A stretch of 64,000 nucleotides of DNA from Spartobacteria bacterium (GCA_003134785.1 PLCN01000003.1:1-64000); one strand, 5' to 3'. Positions 51,413-61,043 are shown, counted from the stretch's first letter. Notes: generated by a model not told the origin, from the sequence alone. Made by a program: numbers and translations.

Positions 51413-52893
51413 TGACGATCGGCGCCCCTACCCTCGAAGTTGAAGTGCTTGTCATCGGCCTGTTCGTGCTGATGATCGAAGCGTTCTTCGAGCGGATCGA
51501 CAAACGCACTCTGGCTTTCACGGCCATCATCGGCCTCGGGGCCGTCCTCGCCGCCAGTTTCTTTCTTGCGCCTGCGCCCACGGAGGTGGCGAGCACTGGC
51601 TTCTGGAGTTTCTACACCGCCGATCCGCTCGCGATTTTCTTCAAACGCTTCGCGCTCGTCACGACGATTCTCGTCCTCGTCATGATGATCGACTACGCGC
51701 CAATCGTGCGCGAATCGATCCACGGCACTACACACCAATCCGGCCTTGGCGAATTTTTCGCATTGCCGATTTTCACCTGCGTCGGGCTAATGTGGATGGC
51801 CTCCGCAATCGACTTCGTCATGATCTTCGTCTCGCTCGAGTTGGTGACGATGTCCTTTTACGTGCTCGTCAGCTTCACGCGCCGAAATCCCGCCACGCTG
51901 GAAGCGGGCGTGAAATACTTAATCCTGAGCGCGCTTTCGACCGGCTTCCTCGTCTACGGCATCACCTGGATTTTTGGCGTGACCGGAGAAACGAATCTCG
52001 CGCGTGTCGCGGCAGCGCTCGCGAATCCCGCGATCGAAGCCGGGCCCGCGCTCTTCGGCATGGTCCTGGTGCTGGTCGCGCTCGGATTCAAAATCGCGGC
52101 CGTGCCGTTCCAAATGTGGGTGCCGGATGTTTACCAAGGCGCTCCAACGCCAGTGACCGCGTTTCTCTCCGTCGGCTCGAAGGCAGCCGGATTCGTCGTC
52201 CTTCTCCGCGTGCTCCAACCGTTCTTCATGTTGCCGCAGATGGAACGTTTGTTGACGATGATCGCGCTGCTCACCCTGATCTACGGAAACCTCGCGGCGC
52301 TTCCACAAAGCAATTTGAAGCGACTGCTCGCCTACTCGAGCATCGCTCACGCGGGTTATTTGCTCATCGGCGTCGTCTCGCTCTCGGGAGAAGCCGTCTC
52401 TTTTTATCTCGTCGCCTACCTGCTCATGACGCTGCTGAGTTTCGCCGTCCTCATTGTTGTGGCGAAACAGACCGGGGAAAACATTGAAGACTTCAACGGA
52501 CTGGCCAAACGTTCTCCCTTCCTCGCCTTAGCCATGCTGATCGCTATGGCATCGCTCGCCGGCGTGCCGTTCACCGCCGGATTCCTCGGAAAGTTTTTTA
52601 TCTTTGACGCCGCGATCCGACATCATCAGAGCGCACTGGTGGTCGTGGGTGTGATCACGGTTGCATGCGGATTCTACTACTACCTGAAAGTCGTGCGCGC
52701 GATGTACTGGGAAGATGCCGCGAGCAATAGCACGGTTCCCTTGAGTGGATTGTCGCGGATGACAATGGCCGCGATGATCGCCGGAATTATTTTCCTCGGC
52801 GTTTATCCACAGCCGGTTTTGAATGCGTTGAAAGCCGTCACGCGAAAACCTTCCGGCGACCGCATCGCTGAGCCATTAATCAACAGAGATTGA
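51409..52893 (+). CDS. nuoN: NADH dehydrogenase I subunit N
   Basis: The 494-residue antiporter-like subunit has IFVSLELVTMSFYVLVSFTR, VPFQMWVPDVYQGAPTPVTA, NLKRLLAYSSIAHAGYLLIG and AGVPFTAGFLGKFFIFDAAI. GTG 51409 or ATG 51412 starts it. It is the last gene of the operon and is followed by a long palindrome. Confidence 0.96.
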   Translation: MMTIGAPTLEVEVLVIGLFVLMIEAFFERIDKRTLAFTAIIGLGAVLAASFFLAPAPTEVASTGFWSFYTADPLAIFFKRFALVTTILVLVMMIDYAPIVRESIHGTTHQSGLGEFFALPIFTCVGLMWMASAIDFVMIFVSLELVTMSFYVLVSFTRRNPATLEAGVKYLILSALSTGFLVYGITWIFGVTGETNLARVAAALANPAIEAGPALFGMVLVLVALGFKIAAVPFQMWVPDVYQGAPTPVTAFLSVGSKAAGFVVLLRVLQPFFMLPQMERLLTMIALLTLIYGNLAALPQSNLKRLLAYSSIAHAGYLLIGVVSLSGEAVSFYLVAYLLMTLLSFAVLIVVAKQTGENIEDFNGLAKRSPFLALAMLIAMASLAGVPFTAGFLGKFFIFDAAIRHHQSALVVVGVITVACGFYYYLKVVRAMYWEDAASNSTVPLSGLSRMTMAAMIAGIIFLGVYPQPVLNALKAVTRKPSGDRIAEPLINRD

Positions 52894-52983
52894 ACCGCGG
52901 ATGACGCGGATTTCACGGATTAGAGGCAATGCATGAGATTCAGTGCGGCGTTGCCTGCCACAACATCCGTGTTATCCGCGGTT
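52893..52983. repeat. AACCGCGGATGACGCGGAT inverted repeat at nuo operon end
   Basis: AACCGCGGATGACGCGGAT (52893-52911) and ATCCGTGTTATCCGCGGTT (52965-52983) pair with few mismatches around a 53-base centre. It is related in sequence to families D and E, and could act as the operon-end hairpin between convergent nuoN and the HNH gene. Confidence 0.88.
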
Positions 52984-52990
52984 GAATATC

Positions 52991-53602
52991 TCAGTCGCTT
53001 AGCTCGACGTTCCAATACGCCAGATCGACGAAGTGCCGCCAGCTTTCGTGATGTTGCGACGTGAAAGTCACGTGAACAAACGGCCGCCACTTCGGACGCT
53101 TCGGTTTGCGAATCAGCGTCATGTGCGCTTCGTGCGGCAGACGATTTCCCTTCCGCGTGTTGCACGGGATGCACGAACACACAACGTTTTCCCAAGTGGT
53201 CAGTCCGCCCTTATCGCGCGGCAAAACGTGATCGAGATTCAACTCAGTCCGGTCGAAAACGTCGCCGCAATACTGGCAGGTGTTCTTGTCCCGCTCGAAA
53301 ACATTGTGCCGGGTGAACTTCACTTCCTTCTTCGGCAACCGATCGAAGAGCAACAGCACGATCACTCGCGGCACTCGGATCTTCCACGAAATCGTCGTGA
53401 CGACTTCATGGTCCGGCGCGGTCGCGGAAAAATCGCGCCAGCTGGTGAAATCGTGAGTCAGGAAATTATTAGCGGCATCGGACGACACCACCTGCGCGTG
53501 ACCCTGGTAAAGCAGAGTAAAAGCGCGACGGGCCGAACAGATATTGACCGCCTGCCACAGGCGGTTCAACACCAGCACCTGACTGTTTAGTAACGCATGC
53601 AT
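52991..53602 (-). CDS. HNH endonuclease family protein
   Basis: The 203-residue protein has a treble-clef HNH domain: CQYCGDVFDRTELNLDHVLP, KGGLTTWENVVCSCIPCNTR (DH, N and two CxxC pairs near residues 108-150). This stand-alone HNH type is widespread and mostly uncharacterised. ATG 53602 (MHALLNSQVLVLNRLWQAVN) is preferred; the frame back to 53686 adds a Cys-rich stretch of doubtful coding. Confidence 0.85.
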   Translation of the reverse strand: MHALLNSQVLVLNRLWQAVNICSARRAFTLLYQGHAQVVSSDAANNFLTHDFTSWRDFSATAPDHEVVTTISWKIRVPRVIVLLLFDRLPKKEVKFTRHNVFERDKNTCQYCGDVFDRTELNLDHVLPRDKGGLTTWENVVCSCIPCNTRKGNRLPHEAHMTLIRKPKRPKWRPFVHVTFTSQHHESWRHFVDLAYWNVELSD

Positions 53603-53663
53603 TTCTCGTTGCCGCTTCGCCATACAGGCCAAGCAGCATTCCGTCCAAAGTCGCGCGACGTTA

Positions 53664-54119
53664 TCACCCGCGTTTTTCTCTGTCAACGAATGCGCGTTTG
53701 GCGGCGCCGCTCAAAAGTCGTTCGCGCAAAATGATTGCGCGCTTATGCGTGCCGCGGCCGATGTCGCCGCCGGGATCGTGCGCGACCACATCGAAGACGA
53801 ATAATTTCCCATCGCGCCCGCGATAGTTCGCGACTGCTGAGACCTTTGCACCGATGGGTGTGGACGCGGTATGACTGACATCGACGTGAGCGCCGACCGA
53901 CATCTCGCCGGGCTGGAGCAGGGGATGCATGAGTCGCGCGCTCGCCAACTCCATCAGTGCGATCATGCGGGTGGTGGCAAAAACCGCGGGAAATTGATCC
54001 CGTGGATCGTCACTCAGGCTCAACACATTGGCGCAGTCAGACTCGCGAACTTCGAGATCGACCGTTGCACTGGCGCCGAGCTCCGGCGCCCGGTCATCCT
54101 TGTTTCCAGCCGTTGCCAT
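53664..54119 (-). CDS. Hotdog-fold thioesterase (FlK-like)
   Basis: The 151-residue protein resembles the fluoroacetyl-CoA thioesterase-like group: FPAVFATTRMIALMELASAR, EMSVGAHVDVSHTASTPIG, and KLFVFDVVAHDPGGDIGRGT. The substrate is unknown. It overlaps the 3' end of the RND pump gene by 26 bases and is probably in its transcript. Confidence 0.82.
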   Translation of the reverse strand: MATAGNKDDRAPELGASATVDLEVRESDCANVLSLSDDPRDQFPAVFATTRMIALMELASARLMHPLLQPGEMSVGAHVDVSHTASTPIGAKVSAVANYRGRDGKLFVFDVVAHDPGGDIGRGTHKRAIILRERLLSGAAKRAFVDREKRG

Positions 54120-57100
54120 GCCCAGCCCTCACCATCGCAAATTCCGGTGCAAGATCGACATCTTCTGTTGGCGCCTGGTCTTCCGACTCCGCTAAAGATT
54201 TTTCGTGATGTTCTTTCGCGATGAGCATGTAGAGCGACGGCACGATGAACAAAGTGAAAATCGTTCCGATGGTCATCCCCCCGACGAGCACGAGACCGAT
54301 GGAATTTCTCGCGGCTGCGCCGGCGCCCGTGACGAGTGTCAACGGAAAATGGCCGGCGACCGTCGCAACGCTCGTCATCATGATGGGCCGTAAGCGAATG
54401 CGCGCAGCCTGAGCGACGGCGTCAAGTTTGCTCGATCCCTGGCGCTGCATCTCGTTCGCGAACTGCACGATCAGAATTCCATTCTTGGAAACGAGGCCAA
54501 CCAGCGTGACCAGGCCGACTTTAGAATAAATATTGAGCGTGGTCGTAAAATGGTCGGTGAAGAAGGTGCCAAACGGCATCTTCAGGAAAGTGAAGAGAAG
54601 CGCGCCAAAAATGGCGAGCGGCACGGAACCGAGCAGAATGATAAAGGGGTCGCGGAAGCTGTTGAATTGCGCGGCCAGGACCAGAAAAATGAGCAGAATG
54701 GCGAGGAGGAAAACTGAGCCGAACTTGCTGCCTTCCGCGTGCAACTGGCGAGATTCACCCGTGTAATCAAGAACGTAACCTTTCGGCAAAATGTTGTGGG
54801 CCTCGTCCTCGAGGAATTTTAAAGAAGCCTCGAGCGACCGCGTGGGCACGCCGCTGATGGTGACGGCATTGAGCTGCTGCATGCGGTTGAGCGAGCGGGC
54901 GACCGTTTTGTGCCGGATGGAGGCCACCGTGTTCAAGGGCAGAAGCTGATTGTTTGGACCAGTCACGTAGATATTTTCGAGCTGTTCCGGGTTCAAGCGA
55001 TCGATCCGTTTGATTTGCGGAATCACCTTGTAGCTGCGGCCGGCAATGTTGAAGCGATTGACAAAGTTGCCGCCAATCGCGGTGGAGATATCGGCGCCCA
55101 CCTGTTGCATGTTGAGGCCAATCGAGGCGACTTTGTCATGATTGAAGACGATCTCGGATTGAGGTTGATCGATCTTCGTGTCGATGTCGGAGAAACGAAA
55201 GATGCCAGCGGCAGTCGCCTTTTTCTGAATCTCTTGCGCAAACTCGAGGATGCGCTCCGGATCGGCCGTGGAAGTGAGAACGAAAGTGACCGGAAAGTTA
55301 TCGGCGCCGGGAAGCGCCGCCGGCATCACGGGAAACATTCGAATTCCCGGAATGGCCCCGAGCTTCTGCTGCACGACGGGCAGATAGGCGGCGGTTGGCG
55401 TTTTGCGAACGCCCCACGGCTTTAAGACCATACCGCCAAAGCCGTTGTCCGGGAAGGTCAGTTGGAACGTGAAACGAGTATCCGGAATGTCCTTGAAGAT
55501 CTTTCCAGCGGCGTCGGCATAACGAATGGTGTCGTCAATCGTTGCATTCGCCGGCGCCGTCATGATGCCAAAAATCACGCCCTGATCCTCGATCGGCGCG
55601 AGTTCGGCCGGAGACATGTACCAGAAAATCGCTCCCAGGACCATAAAGCCGATCCAGACGGTGTAGACCGCCGGGCGCGCTGCCAGGGTGCGATCAAGAT
55701 GAGCGCCGTACCAATCGCGAAAGCGATCGAAGGTGCGATTAACAAAGCCGCTGAATCCGCGGTCGACGTGGTCGGCCCGAAGCAGGTGCGCCGACATCAC
55801 TGGTGAAAGCACGAGGGCGACCACACCGGAAATGAAAACGGCGCCAGCCAGAGTGAGAGCGAACTCGCGGAAGAGCGCGCCGGTCAGACCACCTTGCAGG
55901 GCGATGGGCGTGTAAACCGCGGCCAGCGTGATGGTCATGGCAATGATGGGACCAACCAGTTCTCGCGCGCCAACCAGCGCGGCGTTGATACCCGTCATCC
56001 CTTCCCGCAAATGGCGTTCGACGTTCTCCACCATCACGATGGCGTCATCCACGACCAACCCGACGGAAAGCACGATGGCAAGAAGCGTGAGCAGGTTGAG
56101 CGTGAAGCCGAAGAGTTGCATGAGAAACAGGGCGCCGATGAGCGAGATCGGAATGGCCACGACCGGGACGATGACGGAGCGGATGGAGCCGAGGAACAAG
56201 AAGATGACGACCATGACGATGAGCAAGGTGTCGATCAAAGTTTTCACGACCTCGTGGATGGCGTCATTGATGTAAGCCGTGGCGTCGTAGGCGATTTCCG
56301 CCTTCATGCCGGTCGGCAATTCCTTTTGGATCTGCTCCATCTCCGTCCTGACGCGCTTGATCACGTCGATCGAATTCGCATTCGGGAGCACCCAAATGCC
56401 CATGAACACCGCCTGCTGCCCGGAAAAGCGCACCTCCGTGTTATAATCTTCCGCTCCGAGCTCGACGTCCGCGATGTCGCTGAGCCTGATCAGATTTCCC
56501 TTGTCCTGTCGAATGACCAGCTTCTTGAAGTCGTCCGCTGTGTGCAAATCGGTGTTGGCTGTCAGGTTCACCTGCAGCAGCGATCCTTTGGTATTTCCGA
56601 CGGCCGACAAAAAGTTGTTGTTGGCCAGCGCATCGCGCACCTGCGTCGGGCTGATGTTGAGCGCGGCCATTCGCTCTGGCCGCATCCAGACGCGCATGGC
56701 AAAGGTGCGCCCGCCGAGGATGTCGGCTCGCTGCACCCCTCCGACTGCGGTCAACCGCGGCTGAACGAGTCGGACCAGATAATCGGTCACTTCGTTAGGC
56801 TTGAGAAGGTCGGAAGTGAAACTCAAGTAAGCTGAGGCAAACTGCGAATCGGCCGCCACGATGGCAATGACCGGAATTTCCGATTCCGGGGGCAAGTCGC
56901 GCCGGACCGCATCCACTTTGGAACTGATGTCGGAAAGGGCTTTGTTGGCATCGTAGTTCAGCTTCAGGCGCGCCGTGATGGTCGAAACCCCCTGTTGACT
57001 CTGGGACTGGATGTAATCGATCCCATCGGCCGCGGCTATGGCCCGTTCGAGCGGGGTGGTGATAAAACCACGCACCAGCTCGGCGTCCGCTCCAACATAA

Positions 57101-57252
57101 ACCGTTGTCACCGTGATCGCCGCGATATCGCTGCGCGGATATTGCCGCACATTGATCGTCTTCATCGCCTGCAACCCGGCGATGAGAATGACGAAGCTGA
57201 CCACCATGGCCAGCACCGGGCGGCGAATGAAAATATCGGTAAAAGATTTCAT
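54094..57252 (-). CDS. RND efflux pump, inner-membrane transporter (HAE1 type)
   Basis: The 1052-residue AcrB/MdtB-like pump begins SFTDIFIRRPVLAMVVSFVI. It has the two large periplasmic loops and 12 membrane helices, with VGLVVDDAIVMVENVERHL carrying the proton-relay Asp pair, and the second half LVGLVSKNGILIVQFANEM. ATG 57252 is used, not GTG 57294. It is preceded by its adaptor (57350-58522) and the TetR regulator. The 9-mer word at 56792-56800 encodes KPNEV. Confidence 0.96.
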   Translation of the reverse strand: MKSFTDIFIRRPVLAMVVSFVILIAGLQAMKTINVRQYPRSDIAAITVTTVYVGADAELVRGFITTPLERAIAAADGIDYIQSQSQQGVSTITARLKLNYDANKALSDISSKVDAVRRDLPPESEIPVIAIVAADSQFASAYLSFTSDLLKPNEVTDYLVRLVQPRLTAVGGVQRADILGGRTFAMRVWMRPERMAALNISPTQVRDALANNNFLSAVGNTKGSLLQVNLTANTDLHTADDFKKLVIRQDKGNLIRLSDIADVELGAEDYNTEVRFSGQQAVFMGIWVLPNANSIDVIKRVRTEMEQIQKELPTGMKAEIAYDATAYINDAIHEVVKTLIDTLLIVMVVIFLFLGSIRSVIVPVVAIPISLIGALFLMQLFGFTLNLLTLLAIVLSVGLVVDDAIVMVENVERHLREGMTGINAALVGARELVGPIIAMTITLAAVYTPIALQGGLTGALFREFALTLAGAVFISGVVALVLSPVMSAHLLRADHVDRGFSGFVNRTFDRFRDWYGAHLDRTLAARPAVYTVWIGFMVLGAIFWYMSPAELAPIEDQGVIFGIMTAPANATIDDTIRYADAAGKIFKDIPDTRFTFQLTFPDNGFGGMVLKPWGVRKTPTAAYLPVVQQKLGAIPGIRMFPVMPAALPGADNFPVTFVLTSTADPERILEFAQEIQKKATAAGIFRFSDIDTKIDQPQSEIVFNHDKVASIGLNMQQVGADISTAIGGNFVNRFNIAGRSYKVIPQIKRIDRLNPEQLENIYVTGPNNQLLPLNTVASIRHKTVARSLNRMQQLNAVTISGVPTRSLEASLKFLEDEAHNILPKGYVLDYTGESRQLHAEGSKFGSVFLLAILLIFLVLAAQFNSFRDPFIILLGSVPLAIFGALLFTFLKMPFGTFFTDHFTTTLNIYSKVGLVTLVGLVSKNGILIVQFANEMQRQGSSKLDAVAQAARIRLRPIMMTSVATVAGHFPLTLVTGAGAAARNSIGLVLVGGMTIGTIFTLFIVPSLYMLIAKEHHEKSLAESEDQAPTEDVDLAPEFAMVRAGHGNGWKQG
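56792..56800 (+). repeat. TCGTTAGGC word
   Basis: In the RND pump, read there as G-CCT-AAC-GA (PN). Confidence 0.9.
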
Positions 57253-57349
57253 GCCTTTAGCCGCCCCGCTCTGTCGGGTCGTTCCCAAATGCAACAGGGC
57301 GACGGAGCGCCGTGGCTACTGCCTTGCTCAGTATTTGATGCAGTAGTCA

Positions 57350-58522
57350 TTACGAATCGGCCGGCGTCGGGTTTTCCTGAGGTTTCGGCGCAAGATCGTT
57401 GCTGATCGTCACCGCCATGCCATTGCGAAGTTTGAACACGCCCGCCCCGACGATGGTCTCGCCGGATTTTAATCCGGTAGTAATCGATACAAAATCACCG
57501 CGCGCTTCGCCGACGCGGACAAATTGTTGACGCAGCGCCTGCGATTCCTTTCCCGTCTTCGGATCCTTCTGCTTCTCGATCACAAAAACGGAATCGCCGT
57601 AGGGGGCATAGGAAACCGCTGTTCCCGGAATAATAAGCGCCTTGTGCTTCTCCGGCAGAATGATATCGACCGTCACAAACATTCCGGGCCTCAGACTGTG
57701 GTCAGGATTCTTTAGGGTCGCCTGTAACTGAACATTTCGCGTGGCGGTATCGACGGACGAATTAATCGCCGTGAGCTGTCCGACGAATTCATGTCCCGGC
57801 ACTGCGTCGGTATGGACGCGGGCTTCGAGACCGGGGGTGAGCCTGGCCAGCTGCTGCTGGGGCAGCGCAAAATCGACAAAGACCGGATCAAGCACCTGCA
57901 AGGAAACCACCTGCTGGCCGGAATTAATCATTTGCCCGACGTTGACCTGCCGAATACCGAGCTGGCCATCGAATGGTGCGCGCACCTCTTTTTTCCCCAT
58001 CATCGAGCGCATGTTGTCGACGGTGCCCTGCTTTTGCCCGAAGGCTGATTCGGCGGCGTCGAGCTCCGATTTTGATACCACCTTGCGGGCCGCCAAATCG
58101 CGCGTCCGCTGCAAATTGGCCCGGGCCAATTCCAAATCCGCCTCGGCCGTGCGCAACTGGGCTGTTTCCGAGGAGGTGTCGAGCTTCAGCAGAACGTCGC
58201 CTTTTTTGGCCAAGGCTCCGCTCTCAAATCCCACCTCAGCCACGACGCCGCCAAGTTCCGTAGAGACGACCGCGCCTTGCACGGCCGAGATCGATCCGAC
58301 GGAAGACAGCGTCGGCGCCCAATCTTCTTCCTTCACCTGCGCGCTCGAGACCGTTTCCACAGGCATCGGGGGTTTCATCGACATCATCTTGCCGATCTGC
58401 ATGAACTTGAGGCCGCCCAGAAGGATAATCAGCGCGACGAGGAGGCCGATGGCCACACCCATGCCGCTGCGGGTGCGCCTTACTTGTGGCTCGGTTGAAG
58501 TCGGTTGGGCCACGTCATGCAT
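57350..58522 (-). CDS. RND efflux periplasmic adaptor (MFP)
   Basis: The 390-residue membrane-fusion protein has an N-terminal anchor (GVAIGLLVALIILLGGLKFM), a lipoyl domain (AVVSTELGGVVAEVGFESGA), a coiled hairpin (QLRTAEADLELARANLQRTR) and beta-barrel region (SLRPGMFVTVDIILPEK). It links the RND pump to an outer-membrane channel, which is not encoded here. Its start overlaps the TetR stop by 8 bases. Confidence 0.95.
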   Translation of the reverse strand: MHDVAQPTSTEPQVRRTRSGMGVAIGLLVALIILLGGLKFMQIGKMMSMKPPMPVETVSSAQVKEEDWAPTLSSVGSISAVQGAVVSTELGGVVAEVGFESGALAKKGDVLLKLDTSSETAQLRTAEADLELARANLQRTRDLAARKVVSKSELDAAESAFGQKQGTVDNMRSMMGKKEVRAPFDGQLGIRQVNVGQMINSGQQVVSLQVLDPVFVDFALPQQQLARLTPGLEARVHTDAVPGHEFVGQLTAINSSVDTATRNVQLQATLKNPDHSLRPGMFVTVDIILPEKHKALIIPGTAVSYAPYGDSVFVIEKQKDPKTGKESQALRQQFVRVGEARGDFVSITTGLKSGETIVGAGVFKLRNGMAVTISNDLAPKPQENPTPADS

Positions 58523-59144
58523 AAACTGATTCGATTTCCATTTGAAACAACAGCCGCCACAGTCTTCGTGCTACTTCCAGTTGTCGTGCGCGCCTTTCCG
58601 CCGCTGTCATCTCCTGCGGCTGCAAGACGTCTCGCATCAACATCCCTCGGGCGACGGCAAAAATTAATTCGGACAATTCATGTGGCTTAAGATCGTGCGC
58701 GGCCGTCGTGCCTTCCTCTGATCGCGAGATCAAATCGGTCACGCCATCCATCGCCGTCTGCAAAACATCGCGCACCAAGTCAGCAATTTGTGGATTCCGA
58801 GACGCTTCAGCATAAAGATCGACAACGAACGCCGATTGCACCTTCGGCGAATTTTCGCAGCAATGGGCCGTGAACAAAATCTCGAGTGACTCCAGCAGCG
58901 TCGGCGCCCGGCGGGCCCGCTCCAGCACGGCTTGAATTTCCTTTTTGTGCCGGTCGGCCATCGCCGCGATCACCGCCTCCTTGTTTTCGAAATAGCGATA
59001 GATTAACCCAACACTGATCCCGGCTTCGGCGCTAATATCGTGCATGCTGGTCTGATGAAAACCGCGCTTGGCGAAACAAACCATCGCGGCGCCAAGGATT
59101 TGCTCGCGGCGATCGAGGGCGGGCTCTAAGGAACTGGAAGACAT
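58515..59144 (-). CDS. TetR-family regulator of the efflux operon
   Basis: The 209-residue protein has a TetR DNA-binding domain (RREQILGAAMVCFAKRGFHQ, then TSMHDISAEAGISVGLIYRY) and a helical ligand domain. It is first in the - strand operon tetR-MFP-RND-thioesterase. A perfect 22-bp palindrome 12 bases upstream of its ATG is the likely operator, so it probably represses its own operon. Confidence 0.95.
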   Translation of the reverse strand: MSSSSLEPALDRREQILGAAMVCFAKRGFHQTSMHDISAEAGISVGLIYRYFENKEAVIAAMADRHKKEIQAVLERARRAPTLLESLEILFTAHCCENSPKVQSAFVVDLYAEASRNPQIADLVRDVLQTAMDGVTDLISRSEEGTTAAHDLKPHELSELIFAVARGMLMRDVLQPQEMTAAERRARQLEVARRLWRLLFQMEIESVYA

Positions 59145-59155
59145 GGGAGTGCACT

Positions 59156-59177
59156 AATGAATGAACGTTCATTCATT
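59156..59177. promoter_or_regulatory. TetR operator palindrome
   Basis: AATGAATGAA-CG-TTCATTCATT is a perfect 22-base palindrome. On the - strand it lies between TTGACA (59182-59177) and CATTAG (59159-59154), which are 17 bases apart and could be the tetR promoter. A bound TetR dimer would cover it. Confidence 0.88.
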
Positions 59178-59231
59178 GTCAAATCAGGACATGAGTTTTT
59201 TTGGGTGAACTGCAACCTCCCGTCGCGAGGG

Positions 59232-60278
59232 ATGGAAATACGCGCCACTCGCCCGAAGGTCGCGAGCCCTCTTGACGCCGTTGCGCGGCAGTGGCCTGCT
59301 CAAGCGGTGGGCGATCAAGTAAAGCAAAAGAGCGATTGGAATCTGAAGTCCCTGCGGAATTTTTCCCCGCGCTCCCACTATCTCGTGGGCGTGTCCGGCG
59401 GCCGTGATTCGGTCGCGCTCTTGCATCGGCTCATCGATCTTGGTTATCGGCGGCTTGTTGTTTGCCATCTCGATCATCAATTGCGGGGACGCGCGAGCAA
59501 AGCCGACGCGAAATTCGTCGAACGTCTGGCCGCAAAGCTCAAGTGTGAATTCGAGATCGAGGGAACAGATGTGGCCGAGCTTGCCCGCAAGGCGAAGCAA
59601 TCAATCGAAACGGTGGGGCGAACGGCGCGCTATGAATTTTTTGCCCGAGTCGCGCGTCGCCGCCGCTGCCGCACAATCTTCCTCGGACATCACGCGGATG
59701 ACCTCGTGGAAACTTTTCTGATGAACTTGTTTCGTGGCGCCGGGCCGGCAGGCTTCGCCGGAATACGCGAAATTAGTTCCCGATCGGTCTCGGGGACCGA
59801 ACTTCAAATCGTTAGGCCGTTTCTTAGCATCCGGCGCGAAGAAATTGATCGGTATGTCAAGACGCGCCGGCTCAAGTTTCGAGACGACGCCAGCAACGAA
59901 AGCACGGGGCCCGTGCGAAATCGCGTCCGACGGAGTGTCATTCCATACATTGAAAAACAATTGGGGCGGAATGTTCGCTCGACGGTGTGGCGCGCCGCGA
60001 TGATCTCCGCCGACGAAGCGGATTGGCTGGAAGGCTTGGTCGATAAGAAGCAAGTCGGGGCGGCGCAATTGGACTCTCAGCAGCTCCGCTCTCAACCGAG
60101 GGCCCTGCAACGCCGCGTCATCCACAAATGGCTTCAGACACATGGCGTTGGCGATCTCGATTTCGAATTGATTGAGCGCGTTCGAGCGCTGCTCGATCCT
60201 GAAGTGACCACCGCGAAAACGAACCTGCCGCGGGGCCGGCATGTGCGCCGGCGCGCGAGGAGAATTTTTATCGAATGA
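59232..60278 (+). CDS. tilS: tRNA(Ile)-lysidine synthetase
   Basis: TilS converts the wobble C of the CAU tRNA(Ile) to lysidine. The PP-loop YLVGVSGGRDSVALLHRLID near residue 55, the motif HLDHQLRGRASKADAKFVE and HHADDLVETFLMNLFRGAGP are present. The product is about 348 residues from ATG 59232. The frame opens at 59157 inside the operator, so the later start is preferred. The 9-mer word at 59809-59817 encodes IVRP. Confidence 0.92.
   Translation: MEIRATRPKVASPLDAVARQWPAQAVGDQVKQKSDWNLKSLRNFSPRSHYLVGVSGGRDSVALLHRLIDLGYRRLVVCHLDHQLRGRASKADAKFVERLAAKLKCEFEIEGTDVAELARKAKQSIETVGRTARYEFFARVARRRRCRTIFLGHHADDLVETFLMNLFRGAGPAGFAGIREISSRSVSGTELQIVRPFLSIRREEIDRYVKTRRLKFRDDASNESTGPVRNRVRRSVIPYIEKQLGRNVRSTVWRAAMISADEADWLEGLVDKKQVGAAQLDSQQLRSQPRALQRRVIHKWLQTHGVGDLDFELIERVRALLDPEVTTAKTNLPRGRHVRRRARRIFIE
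59809..59817 (+). repeat. TCGTTAGGC word
   Basis: In tilS as ATC-GTT-AGG-C (IVR). Confidence 0.9.
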
Positions 60279-60421
60279 ATGCCGCCTGAGCGTCACGCAA
60301 AAACGTAGTCTTTGCGTGAATACGACTCCTTACTGGCTCGACACGGCAAAGATCAAAACATTCCCACCTCTCTCCGAGGACATCACTGTCGACGTGCTTG
60401 TGGTCGGCGGCGGCATCACCG

Positions 60422-60430
60422 GCCTAACGA
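60422..60430 (-). repeat. TCGTTAGGC word
   Basis: In the truncated oxidoreductase as GGC-CTA-ACG-A (GLT). Confidence 0.9.
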
Positions 60431-61002
60431 CTGCTTATTTGCTAAAAGAAGCCGGAATGACGGTCGCGGTCGCCGAGCGGAAGCAGCTCGCGACGATCGA
60501 TACCGGTCACACGACTGCGCATCTGACGCATGTCACCGATCTGCGCTTGCGCGAGATGGTGAAAAACTTCGGCAAGGATCACGCGCAAGCGGCCTGGGAT
60601 GCAGGCGCGGCGGCGATCGATCAAATCGAAGAGCTGGTGCGGAAGGAAAAGATCGAGTGCGAATTCACCCGCGTTCCCGGATATCTGCACGCGCCCGTCA
60701 ACGGTGGAACGAAGGATGAGCGCGAAAGCTTCCGGGAAGACGCAGCCCTGGCGAACGAACTTGGCTTTGACGCCACCTATCTCGGCATCGTTCCGAAGAT
60801 GCAAACGCCCGGAGTGCGTTTCGCGAACCAGGCAAAGTTCCATCCGCGGAAATATCTCGCGGCGCTCGCGGCCGCGATTCCCGGGAAAGGGAGTCATGTT
60901 TTCGAGGAAACCGCCATTTCAAAATTGGACGACGAAAAGCACCGGGCGAAAGCGAACGCACAATTCCCCCCGCGCTTCGCACAGCGAAGCGGCTACAGCA
61001 TC

Positions 61003-61032
61003 CGTGTTTCATCCGTGTCCATCTGTGGCTAA
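61003..61032. repeat. Half of a family D palindrome
   Basis: ATCCGTGTTTCATCCGTGTC and CATCTGTGGCT match the right arm of the element at 47234-47307. No left arm is present; a small GCGCTTCG/CGAAGCG hairpin precedes it at about 60972-60990. Confidence 0.75.
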
Positions 61033-61043
61033 GATAGAAACCA

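Larger units (their letters stand above)
60316..61032 (+). pseudogene. FAD-dependent oxidoreductase, truncated
   Basis: From GTG 60316 the protein is a DAO-type flavoenzyme: VDVLVVGGGITGLTTAYLLK (FAD fold), GHTTAHLTHVTDLRLREMVK, GVRFANQAKFHPRKYLAALA. Full-length relatives are about 500 residues with a C-terminal Rieske domain. Here it stops being protein-like after AISKLDDEKHRAKAN near residue 210 and runs into repeat sequence (HSEAATAS-type frames and SIRVSSVSICG, the family D repeat). The end has been lost. Confidence 0.82.
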
